From Muribaculaceae bacterium (lineage in GTDB: Bacteria; Bacteroidota; Bacteroidia; Bacteroidales; Muribaculaceae): a DNA stretch of 49,763 nucleotides. The DNA lies in the NCBI GenBank assembly GCA_017443765.1, contig JAFSYB010000112.1, positions 1-49,763 on the forward strand, read 5' to 3'. Shown here in pieces: positions 32,833-40,348 of the stretch (position 1 is its first letter; each line of letters begins with the position of its first letter). Below the pieces are notes generated by a model. The model saw nothing but the letters and a program-made list of their open reading frames with translations. It made no database searches and was not told the origin of the DNA. A program made the position numbers and the translations under genes.

Positions 32833-34485
32833 TCATTCGCCGGTGTCCTCGATGAGCTGGTAGGGGGTTTGCAAGGCCTGGTCGGCACACCAGGCTCCCA
32901 GGGCTTGCGAATCAGTGTCCATGCCCAAGCCGCCCTTTTGCTTCTCGATTTGCTCCAGGGTGGGGTTCTTGTTTGGGCTGCCCGAATAGACCGGGTTGGC
33001 TGCGGGAATGCGCCATGTGCTGCTCAACTGCACTTGCGCTCCCAAGGGCGACTGGTTGAGCAGCGCGCCTGCCACGGCGCACGCGGCCACAAACGGGCCA
33101 ATGCCTTCCTGCAGGTGACGTCCGCCGCGTGCGTCTTTTGTCCAGTCCCAGTAGCCATCGCACAACTGGTTGCGGGTGAAGTGCCTCAGGCGTGTGTGTC
33201 GCGCATTTTGCACCGCCGTGCCGGCGGGCAGCAGCATGTCAATCAAGCCCGAAGCCATCACCTGCCGCGCCAGTTGGCAGTTCAGCTCCCACATTTGGTC
33301 GCTGCTGCCGGCCACACCGGCCAGCTCGGGGGTGGCCACAACGTTGCTGTCGCTGTAGGCATGGTTCATTTCCCAGGCCATGCGGCCGTTGTAGCCCACC
33401 GAGTCGCGCAGCCAGCCGGTGAGTTGACGCAATGGTTGCTCCACCTCTTCCCAAAAGGGCAGGTGGCTTGCCTGCTGGAAAATCATGACGTCCCAGTCAT
33501 CGACCGCCATCTGTTCCCTGAACACGCACAGCTGGGGTTGTGACCACCGGCCAGGGAAGGGTTGCCAGTCGTAGTAATGCATCGGGGTGTTGTTTTCAAG
33601 GCAGTCGACCCAGTTGGCCACGGTGCCGTTGGCAATCTTGAGTATGCGCAGGTGCAAGTCCACATCGGGGGCGATGCTCTTCATCACGTATGGCACATAG
33701 CTCACCTCGTCGCAGGTGAACGAGTTTCCCACTGCCAGCACGCGCAGTGGGCGTCGTGCGGGCAGGCGGCTCACGTCGGTCCACAGTTCCAGCTTGTAGG
33801 CGGTGTAGGGGTTGGTGGCTGCCGAAGCTCCGTCGCCAATGCGGCCGTTCTCGTACCAGAAACCGCTGCACACCATCACCGCACCCCCATCGGGCACGAT
33901 GATGGGGTCATAAACCTTCACGCTGTCCACCTGCCGCAGCAGGCAACCGGTGGCCAGGGCTGTGGTGGGTGTCCATTGGGTCATGTCGTCCGATGGGAAG
34001 ATGGTGAACGTGCGCATGTTCACGTTGATGCTGTTGTCGTGGTCAATGGTCAGCCGCAGTGTGTCGCCGGGCTGCACATGCCACACCCACAGGCGACCGG
34101 TGCCGATGTCGGTCAACACGCCCGCGGTCGAGATCATTTTCCCGGCGATAGTGTCCGGGGTGAGTTGCTGCCAGCCCATGATGGGTTTGTGGGCGGAGCT
34201 GCCGTGGCCAATGATGCGGTTGATGAGTTCGTTCACATCGGCAATGTCGAGCGTGCCATCAGCGTTTTGGTCGGCTTTCTCCAGACTGGCCTCGTCCACT
34301 TGCGTTTGAGCCAGCAGTAAATTAATCATCAGGTTCAAATCAGTGACGTCAACGATGCCGTCGTCATCCAGGTCGCCTTGCACAGCCGGTGTGCGTGCGG
34401 GTTGGGCGGCCATGGACAGCATGGCCAGCAGCAGGGTGGCCATCACCAGCAGGCCGCAATGGAAAAGTTCTTGTTTTGTGTTCAT
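32833..34485 (-). CDS. Secreted dockerin-DUF4886 (SGNH-like) protein
   Basis: 550 residues. A signal peptide spans about residues 1-27 (ATLLLAMLSMAAQ). A dockerin follows immediately (about 36-94; DLDDDGIVDVTD and DQNADGTLDIAD), placed at the N terminus instead of the usual C terminus. A region at about 100-240 has a beta-sandwich pattern. From about residue 246 is DUF4886, an SGNH-hydrolase relative: GNSFTCDE with nucleophile Ser255, then DWDVMIFQQASH and LLPAGTAVQNAR. DUF4886 proteins are presumed esterases, possibly de-esterifying polysaccharides. It lies 27 bases downstream of its 671-residue paralogue and is probably co-transcribed with it. The C-terminal 80 residues (HLQEGIGPFVAACAV) match the paralogue closely. 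Confidence 0.88.
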   Translation of the reverse strand: MNTKQELFHCGLLVMATLLLAMLSMAAQPARTPAVQGDLDDDGIVDVTDLNLMINLLLAQTQVDEASLEKADQNADGTLDIADVNELINRIIGHGSSAHKPIMGWQQLTPDTIAGKMISTAGVLTDIGTGRLWVWHVQPGDTLRLTIDHDNSINVNMRTFTIFPSDDMTQWTPTTALATGCLLRQVDSVKVYDPIIVPDGGAVMVCSGFWYENGRIGDGASAATNPYTAYKLELWTDVSRLPARRPLRVLAVGNSFTCDEVSYVPYVMKSIAPDVDLHLRILKIANGTVANWVDCLENNTPMHYYDWQPFPGRWSQPQLCVFREQMAVDDWDVMIFQQASHLPFWEEVEQPLRQLTGWLRDSVGYNGRMAWEMNHAYSDSNVVATPELAGVAGSSDQMWELNCQLARQVMASGLIDMLLPAGTAVQNARHTRLRHFTRNQLCDGYWDWTKDARGGRHLQEGIGPFVAACAVAGALLNQSPLGAQVQLSSTWRIPAANPVYSGSPNKNPTLEQIEKQKGGLGMDTDSQALGAWCADQALQTPYQLIEDTGE

Positions 34486-34512
34486 TGGTTATTCACTGGA
34501 AATGGCGTTTGG

Positions 34513-36528
34513 TTATTCACTGGCAATGGTGTTGTCTTCATTTTCCGGCTCGCTGTCGATGAGCTGGAAAGGATGTTGCAGGGCCTGGCTGGCGCACCAG
34601 GTGCCCAATGCCTGCGAGTCGGCATCCATGCCCAGTCCGCCCAGGTGCTCCTCAATAACTTGCAGGGTGGGGTTGGTGTTTGATTGGCTGTAGGTTGGGT
34701 TGGCATTGGGGATTCTCCACGTGCTGCTCAGCGTTACCGAGGCACCCTCCGGGGGCTGGCCCATGATGGCTCCGGCGGCGGCGCACGCGGCCACAAAGGG
34801 GCCGATGCCTTCCTGCAGGTGGATGTTTCCGATGTTGCCGCTGCTCCACTCGCCGGCGCAGAGCTGGTTGCGCGTGAACCGCGCCAAGGCACTGTGGCGG
34901 GCGTTCTGCACCGCAGTGCCGCAGGGTAGGAGCAAGTCCACGCATCCGCTGTGCATCACCGAGTCGGCCAGCTGCTGTGTGAGGTGCCACATCTCGTCGC
35001 TGGTGGACAGTTCGGGGAAGGCCGCGCTCATAATCACATTGCTGTCGCTGTAAGCATGGCTGAGCACCCAGCCTATGCGGCCTTGGTAGTCCAGCGTGTC
35101 GCGCAGCCAGGTGGTGATGGTGTGCAGTGGCCGCTGCACACTGTCCCAGTAGGGTTGCGTGCTCACCTGCTGCACGGTGACCAGATCCCAGTCGTCGGCA
35201 GCAAGCATCTCGCGCAGCGACCCGGCCATGGGCAGGCTCCATCGGCCAGGGAATGGTTGCCAGTCGTAGAAAACGTTATTTCCCCCCCGCAGGCTCGTGG
35301 AGTCGGGGTTGTCGCTCCAGTCGTCGATGCTTCCGCTGGCGCGGGTGAGCAGGCGCAGGTGCACGTCAACATCAGGGGCGAGGCTCTGGAGCACGTAGGG
35401 CACGTAGCTCAACTCGTCGCAGGTGAACGAGTTTCCCACAGCCAGCACACGCAGCCGGGGCTTGGCCAAGTGTTCCATGCCGGTGGTGTCGGTCCATCGT
35501 TCGAGCCGGTAGGCCGTGAATGGGTTGGAGGCTGCTGTGCCATTGTCGCCAATGCGGCCATTCTCGAACCAAAAGCCGCTGCACACCATCACTGCGGCAC
35601 CATCGGGCACACGCAGCGCCAGTGTGTCGCAGCCGGCAATGGTTCGGATATTCGGGCCGGCAGCCAAGGCATTGGCAGCCACCCAGGTGGTGGAATCGCT
35701 GTCGGGATAAAACACGTAGGAGTGCATACTCACATTGATGTTGTTGTCGTGGTCAATGGTCAGGCGCAGGCTGTCGCCTGGCGTCACGTTCCACACCAGC
35801 ATCCGCCCGTTGCCGTAGTCATATCGGTTGCGGTCGATGGCAATCATCATCTTGCATATAGCGCGGTTCGGGGGCATCAGCAGCCAGTCCCATGGTGGCA
35901 CGGTGTCGTCGGGTACGGTGTCGGGTGGAACAGTGTCGGGTGGCACGGTGCCGGGCAGGGGAATGAGCACGCCGGCCAGCATAGATTGAATCTGACAGTT
36001 CAGGTCACTGACGTCAATCACACTGTCGGCCACGATGTCGGCCACGGGGAAAAGGTTGTCGGGTAGCCATCGGTCGTCGAGAATGGCGTTGGTCATCAGG
36101 TTGACATCCGCCACATCGAGCACGTCATCGCAATTCAGGTCGCCATAATACTTGGGTTCGACATTCAGGGGAATGGTGTCGGCCGGAATGGTGTCGGCTG
36201 GAATGGTGTCAGCAGGAATGGTGTCGGCAGGAATAGTGTCAGCCGGAATAGTGTCAGCCGGAATGGTGTCGGCCGGAATGGTGTCAGCCGGAATAGTGTC
36301 AGCCGGAATGGTGTCGGCCGGGATAGTGTCAGCCGGAATGGTGTCGGCCGGAATGGTGTCGGCCGGAATGGTGTCGGCCGGAATAGTATCAGCCGGAATG
36401 GTATCAGCCGGGATAGTGTCAGCCGCAGCATGCTTCGCCCTCCACCGCGAGGGAGTGACGGCATCTATCGACAGAATCCCTGACAATAATACCGCAGTCA
36501 GCAGGAAGTATATAATGCGATGAGTCAT
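34513..36528 (-). CDS. Secreted DUF4886 protein with ADTIP repeat stalk and degenerate dockerin
   Basis: 671 residues. A signal peptide (about 1-23) is followed by 17 perfect ADTIP pentapeptides (about residues 36-120). Next comes a dockerin-like module (about 126-190) with loops DLNCDDVLDVAD and DIVADSVIDVSD, in which the usual Gly of each loop is replaced by Asp or Ser. A proline/threonine linker with three more D-T-V triplets precedes a beta region, then a DUF4886 SGNH-like domain with GNSFTCDE (Ser about 367) and DWDLVTVQQVST. Each ADTIP holds the Bacteroidota O-glycosylation sequon D-T-I, so the stalk is probably heavily glycosylated. It is the first gene of a two-gene operon with its own promoter at 36548-36578. 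Confidence 0.88.
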   Translation of the reverse strand: MTHRIIYFLLTAVLLSGILSIDAVTPSRWRAKHAAADTIPADTIPADTIPADTIPADTIPADTIPADTIPADTIPADTIPADTIPADTIPADTIPADTIPADTIPADTIPADTIPADTIPLNVEPKYYGDLNCDDVLDVADVNLMTNAILDDRWLPDNLFPVADIVADSVIDVSDLNCQIQSMLAGVLIPLPGTVPPDTVPPDTVPDDTVPPWDWLLMPPNRAICKMMIAIDRNRYDYGNGRMLVWNVTPGDSLRLTIDHDNNINVSMHSYVFYPDSDSTTWVAANALAAGPNIRTIAGCDTLALRVPDGAAVMVCSGFWFENGRIGDNGTAASNPFTAYRLERWTDTTGMEHLAKPRLRVLAVGNSFTCDELSYVPYVLQSLAPDVDVHLRLLTRASGSIDDWSDNPDSTSLRGGNNVFYDWQPFPGRWSLPMAGSLREMLAADDWDLVTVQQVSTQPYWDSVQRPLHTITTWLRDTLDYQGRIGWVLSHAYSDSNVIMSAAFPELSTSDEMWHLTQQLADSVMHSGCVDLLLPCGTAVQNARHSALARFTRNQLCAGEWSSGNIGNIHLQEGIGPFVAACAAAGAIMGQPPEGASVTLSSTWRIPNANPTYSQSNTNPTLQVIEEHLGGLGMDADSQALGTWCASQALQHPFQLIDSEPENEDNTIASE
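36169..36423. repeat. Coding 15-bp tandem repeat, 17 copies
   Basis: 255 bases of a 15-bp unit (plus-strand form GGAATGGTGTCGGCC) in the 34513-36528 gene, encoding ADTIP on the minus strand. Copies differ only at a few, mostly synonymous positions (GGC/AGC, GGT/AGT), so the peptide is constant while the DNA drifts. Confidence 0.95.
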
Positions 36529-36547
36529 CTCCTAAAGAATTGAAATG

Positions 36548-36578
36548 CAAAATTAGCCAAAAGAATGTACACTGACAA
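36548..36578 (-). promoter_or_regulatory. Promoter for the DUF4886 operon
   Basis: On the minus strand: -33 TTG at 36576-36578, 20-base spacer, -7 TAATTTTG at 36548-36555. The ATG lies 19 bases on at 36528. It stands back to back with the promoter of the MBL gene. Confidence 0.8.
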
Positions 36579-36583
36579 ATTTT

Positions 36584-36615
36584 TTGCACGCTTATTGAAA
36601 TATTTGCTATATTTG
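36584..36615 (+). promoter_or_regulatory. Promoter for the MBL gene
   Basis: -33 TTG at 36584-36586, 21-base spacer, -7 TATATTTG at 36608-36615; ATG at 36657. Confidence 0.72.
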
Positions 36616-36656
36616 CAGCCGTTATCCTTTGTTCGCAACTTTAAGCCAATCATCTC

Positions 36657-37382
36657 ATGCGCATCACTTGTATTGGTCACAGCGGTTTCGCTATCGAAAG
36701 CGCCGATGGGGCGGAAACACTGATTTTTGACTACTACACCGACCACTGCCTTGTGCTCGAGCCCATTCTGTCGCGAGCGCGTCAGCTGCGGGTGCTGGTG
36801 TCGCATAGTCACCGCGACCACTTGTGCCACGACATCTTCGGCTGGCGCGACCGCTGTGCCGACACGCATTATGTGATTGCCAACGAGTGCCGCCGCAAGC
36901 TGGCGCGGTGCATGAATCTCGCCGACTGGCCCATTACGTTTTTGCACCATGGCGAGGACTGGGGCGACGGTGGTGTGCAGGTGCACGCCTTCGGCTCCAC
37001 CGATGTGGGGGTGAGCTACCTGGTCGAGGTGGAGGGGCGGCGTGTGTTCCACGCGGGCGACTTCACCTGCTGGCAGTTTGAAGACGCACCGCAGGCCGAG
37101 CAGCGCAAGGCACGCGGCGATTTCCACGCCATCTTGCGCACCATTGCGGCTCATGTCCCGCACATCGACGTGGCGATGATGCCCGTGGTGCCCAACTTGG
37201 GCGGTGATTTCGCCTACGGCGCCCGTGAGTTCCTGCGTGCTGTGCGCTGCGACCTGTTCATTCCCATGCACACCTGGGGGCGCGACCGCGAGGCCGCACA
37301 GTTCCAACTCTACCGCAATCCCCTGCACGGCACATGCCGCTACCTGCACGAAGGCTCCGACATGATTATCAGTCATCAATAA
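36657..37382 (+). CDS. MBL-fold metallo-hydrolase
   Basis: 241 residues. The metallo-beta-lactamase fold signature HSHRDH (His50, His52, Asp54, His55) binds two metals; further ligands are the Asp in FHAGDFT and the late His in FIPMHTWGR. It resembles the UlaG/Zn-dependent hydrolase type that acts on phosphodiester or lactone substrates in the cytoplasm. There is no signal peptide. Neighbours give no pathway hint: it is divergent from the DUF4886 operon and its 3' end runs into a partial dispersed repeat. Confidence 0.87.
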   Translation: MRITCIGHSGFAIESADGAETLIFDYYTDHCLVLEPILSRARQLRVLVSHSHRDHLCHDIFGWRDRCADTHYVIANECRRKLARCMNLADWPITFLHHGEDWGDGGVQVHAFGSTDVGVSYLVEVEGRRVFHAGDFTCWQFEDAPQAEQRKARGDFHAILRTIAAHVPHIDVAMMPVVPNLGGDFAYGAREFLRAVRCDLFIPMHTWGRDREAAQFQLYRNPLHGTCRYLHEGSDMIISHQ

Positions 37383-37613
37383 GGCCCTGTAACGTTTTTG
37401 TGGGTGAAAAGCTCGGGACCGTACTATCCGTTATAGAACCTTATTGAAAATGGCACAACATGATTTCAGACGACAAAACGACACTATATTGGGAAAAATG
37501 GCGTATCTTTGCAACATGGAAGACAATTGTAGCATCATCAAGGCGCGGGACAGCGAGTGACCGCCTGTGCAATAAGTTGATGATGAGGCGATTTGTCGCA
37601 TAGAGATTTGGCT
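37383..37613. other. Intergenic region with -7 box and possible leader ORF
   Basis: The start (about 37388-37407) is a partial copy of the dispersed-module preamble (GTAACGTTTTTGTGGGTGA). A -7 box TATCTTTG lies at 37504-37511, without a TTG at standard spacing. Between it and the PrsW ATG is a 14-codon open frame, ATG 37516 to TGA 37560, which may be a leader peptide or chance. CGCCT (37562-37566) and AGGCG (37586-37590) could pair weakly. Confidence 0.4.
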
Positions 37614-38324
37614 ATGGAGTTCTTTTTCCCATTTATTGCAGCGTTACTTCCGGCTGCGGTGCTGCTGTGGATCATCTACCGCAAGGATCCGGTCAAGGAG
37701 CCGGTGTGGCAGTTGCTCAAGGGCTTTGGCTACGGCTTGGTTGCCGCGGGCATAGCCATCGAGCTGGAGTCGTTAGTGTTCGGTGTGGGCTTGGTTGATG
37801 ATGAGCCCACGGGGGTGCTCAGTGCCGTGAACATGGCCTTTGTGGGCGCAGCCATTCCCGAGGAGATTGCCAAGCTGCTCATGGTGTGGCTGCTGCTGCG
37901 CCGCAACCGCTATTTCGATGAATACTTCGACGGCGTGGTGTACGCCGCCAGCGTAGGTCTGGGTTTTGCAGCCATCGAGAACGTGGCCTATTTGTTTGGC
38001 CAGCTCAACGACTGGCAGGGCGTGGCTGTGATGCGTGGCCTGTTCTCGGTGCCAGGGCATTTCGCCTTTGCCGTGCTCATGGGGTACTTCTACTCGCTGG
38101 TTCACCTTGGGGGGCGTCACTCGTGGCTTAACCGTGTGATGGTGCTTGCTGCTCCGGTGCTGGCGCACGGCACCTACGACGCGTTGCTCTTTGTGGGCAG
38201 CTTGAGCGAGGCTGCCTCGGGTGTACTCTCCATCGCGTTCTTGCTCCTGTGCTGGCAGTTAGTGAAGCTCTGCAAGCGGCACATTGCCCACCTCAGAATT
38301 TTCGACCAGATGCCGAAGGAATAG
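37614..38324 (+). CDS. PrsW family intramembrane metalloprotease
   Basis: 236 residues from ATG 37614. At least six membrane helices. The PrsW/CPBP-like active-site elements are visible: AIPEEIAKLLMVW (EExxK), GLGFAAIENVAYL (FxxxE), VPGHFAFAVLMG (first His) and APVLAHGTYDALL (second His). PrsW cleaves membrane anti-sigma factors in Firmicutes; in Bacteroidota the substrates are unknown. No sigma/anti-sigma pair is nearby. An upstream in-frame start at 37593 is possible but would add seven residues with no membrane topology benefit. Confidence 0.88.
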   Translation: MEFFFPFIAALLPAAVLLWIIYRKDPVKEPVWQLLKGFGYGLVAAGIAIELESLVFGVGLVDDEPTGVLSAVNMAFVGAAIPEEIAKLLMVWLLLRRNRYFDEYFDGVVYAASVGLGFAAIENVAYLFGQLNDWQGVAVMRGLFSVPGHFAFAVLMGYFYSLVHLGGRHSWLNRVMVLAAPVLAHGTYDALLFVGSLSEAASGVLSIAFLLLCWQLVKLCKRHIAHLRIFDQMPKE

Positions 38325-38408
38325 CCACACGGCCATTACAATTCGCAAACGTATCTTTGATTGAAGATGACTCGGCGGCGCGGCTTTTAGTCACACAAAT
38401 CAAAATAA

Positions 38409-38462
38409 CGTGCGCGTGCCATTGATGACCTGAACGAGCTGGTGAACATCATGATCAGGTGA
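38409..38462 (+). pseudogene. Relic of a dockerin C terminus
   Basis: Between two stop codons the plus strand reads RARAIDDLNELVNIMIR then TGA. AIDDLNELVNIMI is the second half of a dockerin repeat, close to DIDDLNQCINRLL in the 2887 protein. It has no start and no calcium-loop first half, so it looks like the remains of a deleted gene. The rest of 38325-38536 shows no gene. Confidence 0.4.
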
Positions 38463-38536
38463 GTTATGAGACCGCTTAAAACGTAGCGTTTTTTGAGTAT
38501 CAAGGGGAAGCGGCCAGCAAACCTTAACTCGCCAAC

Positions 38537-39223
38537 TTATGATGGATTGGGTGCGGCGATGGGGAGCAACGCGGCCAAAATGGCTATGGAGATGGTGGTG
38601 ACTGCCACGGCGTGGGCGATGAGGCGGCCGTCGTTGGGTGTGAAATTGTAAGTGGACACTTTTTGCGGCCAGTGCCGGTGTGCCTTGCCCCATAGCCACC
38701 CTACGAGCCAGGCGGCCAGCAAGCCCACGATGGCGCCGCCGAGGATGTCGCCCACGTAGTGCACGCCCAAGTAAACGCGGCTGTAGCATTGCAGCAGGGC
38801 CCAGGCTACCAACGCCCACAGGGCTGTCCGGCTGCGCATCATCAGGCCGATAATAAGTGCCACGCCAAAGGCATTGGCCGCATGGCTCGACACAAAACCG
38901 TAGGGACCGCCGGTGTAGCCGTTGACCGTGTGCACCAACCCGGCCAGTGCCGGTTCATGGGTGGGGCGCGGACGCTCCACCAAGTGCTTGATCAGGCCCG
39001 ACGACACTTGGTCGGCAACTAGCACGGTGAGCGCGATGGCAAGGATGGCCAGCGCGGCGTGGCGCCAACCCTTGCCGCGCAAGGTACATAAAAAAGCCAG
39101 CAGAATGAGCAACCACGACAGGCGGCTGCTCACCAGCCACATGGCTTGGTCGAGGTAGGCCGTGTGCAGGCCATTGATGGCAAGCAACACTTGCTGGTCG
39201 AGGGAGGTGAGGTAAGTAATCAA
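38537..39223 (-). CDS. PAP2-family membrane phosphatase
   Basis: 228 residues with about six membrane helices. All three phosphatase motifs of the PAP2 superfamily are present: KHLVERPRP (K-x6-RP), SSHAAN (the PSGH position, here SSHA) and SRVYLGVHYVGD (SR-x5-H-x3-D). The active site faces the periplasm. Likely substrates are lipid phosphates such as undecaprenyl pyrophosphate or phosphatidate/lipid A phosphates. It is monocistronic and convergent with prsW. No consensus promoter is seen upstream in 39224-39427, which is AT-rich and carries no gene. Confidence 0.9.
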   Translation of the reverse strand: MITYLTSLDQQVLLAINGLHTAYLDQAMWLVSSRLSWLLILLAFLCTLRGKGWRHAALAILAIALTVLVADQVSSGLIKHLVERPRPTHEPALAGLVHTVNGYTGGPYGFVSSHAANAFGVALIIGLMMRSRTALWALVAWALLQCYSRVYLGVHYVGDILGGAIVGLLAAWLVGWLWGKAHRHWPQKVSTYNFTPNDGRLIAHAVAVTTISIAILAALLPIAAPNPS

Positions 39224-39427
39224 GGGAATAAGGGTTTAAAATCAAGTGTCGCGAGTTCCTGATTGAGTCAACTACAAAAATTGTTGGCCGAATATTGACT
39301 AAAAGAACAAAAGTACAAATAACACACAAACCAATTATCTAATTCTTAGTGATTCAAAAATATGTTCTCATGTCTTTTTATTTTTGAGTTTCGATAATTT
39401 GAGGATTTAAATTAGACTTGCATCACC

Positions 39428-40201
39428 TCAAATCACTTCCACGTCTTGTGCGTTGATCCAGGCTTGCCGTCCGTCGGGGGTGGTGGCGCGTAGCCACAGA
39501 TTCTGCCCCACGCGCACCGTGTCGCCCAGCTGCACCTTTCGGCCGGCGGGCAGCTCAAAGGCAATCTCGCCTGTGCCTGCCGGGGTGCGCGGCGAGGTGC
39601 CCAGCGTGGCTTTCTCGGCCATGACGATGGCCGTGTTGTGGCGAGTGGCGCGGTTGTGCGTGACAAAGGCGCCCACATTGGCCGGCACGGTGAGCGCAAG
39701 CAGGGCAATAGCCCCGAAGAAGCCCACCTTGCGAAGAACCACGCGGCTGGAAAACACATAGAGCACCACGGCAAGCAGACACAAGATGAACGCGGCAATG
39801 GCCAGCACAGCCCAGGTGTTCGACGAGCAGCTGCTCAGCAAGCGGTTGGCCCAGATGCTGAGGATTGAGGCACCCGACTCATCGGGCAGACCGGCTTTCT
39901 GGCGCACGAAGTCGAGGTTGTAGCGGGCATCGCCGTTGCCGGGGTCGAGCAGCAGGGCGCGTTCGTAGCAGAGGATGGCGCGGCCCGTGTCCTTGAGCCG
40001 GTAGTAAGTGTCGCCCATATTGACGTACAGCGCGGCCGATGCCCCTTCCTGCCGCTCGGCTTGCTGGTAGAGTTGCAGTGCCTCGGTGTAGAGTTCCTGG
40101 TTATAAGCCTGAGTGGCTCGGTCGGTGAGTGGGCTGGCAGCCGCGAGCGCACAGGCAAGCACGCTGGCGGCAAGGCATATAACGATGCGCCTCACACGCA
40201 T
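39428..40201 (-). CDS. batE: BatE, TPR and SH3-like membrane protein
   Basis: 257 residues from the ATG ending at 40201, chosen because it starts a signal peptide (RVRRIVICLAASVLACALAA). Tetratricopeptide repeats cover about residues 28-110 (QAYNQELYTEALQLYQQAER, LYVNMGDTYYRLKDTG, ERALLLDPGNGDARYNLDFV). Two membrane helices follow (about 130-185), and the C terminus is an SH3-like domain (VRVGQNLWLRATTPDGRQAWIN). It is the last gene of the bat operon, whose products are linked to aerotolerance and envelope stress in Bacteroides and Leptospira. The gap to batD contains short direct repeats (TTCTTGGTTCTTG at 40243-40255 and 40271-40283). Confidence 0.88.
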   Translation of the reverse strand: MRVRRIVICLAASVLACALAAASPLTDRATQAYNQELYTEALQLYQQAERQEGASAALYVNMGDTYYRLKDTGRAILCYERALLLDPGNGDARYNLDFVRQKAGLPDESGASILSIWANRLLSSCSSNTWAVLAIAAFILCLLAVVLYVFSSRVVLRKVGFFGAIALLALTVPANVGAFVTHNRATRHNTAIVMAEKATLGTSPRTPAGTGEIAFELPAGRKVQLGDTVRVGQNLWLRATTPDGRQAWINAQDVEVI

Positions 40202-40348
40202 GATTGCTGATAATCTGCCCTCAAAGGGAGCTTGGTGCTTTGTTCTTGGTTCTTGCATCTCGTTTCTTGCTTCTTGGTTCTTGTCGCTGTTGTGCAAGGC
40301 AATGACTTTGAAATACTGGACAGTGCTGACTTGGAGCATGGTTCTTGC

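Noticed and set aside
36169..36423. Possible CRISPR array
   Set aside because: Contiguous 15-bp units without spacers, in frame within a coding region.
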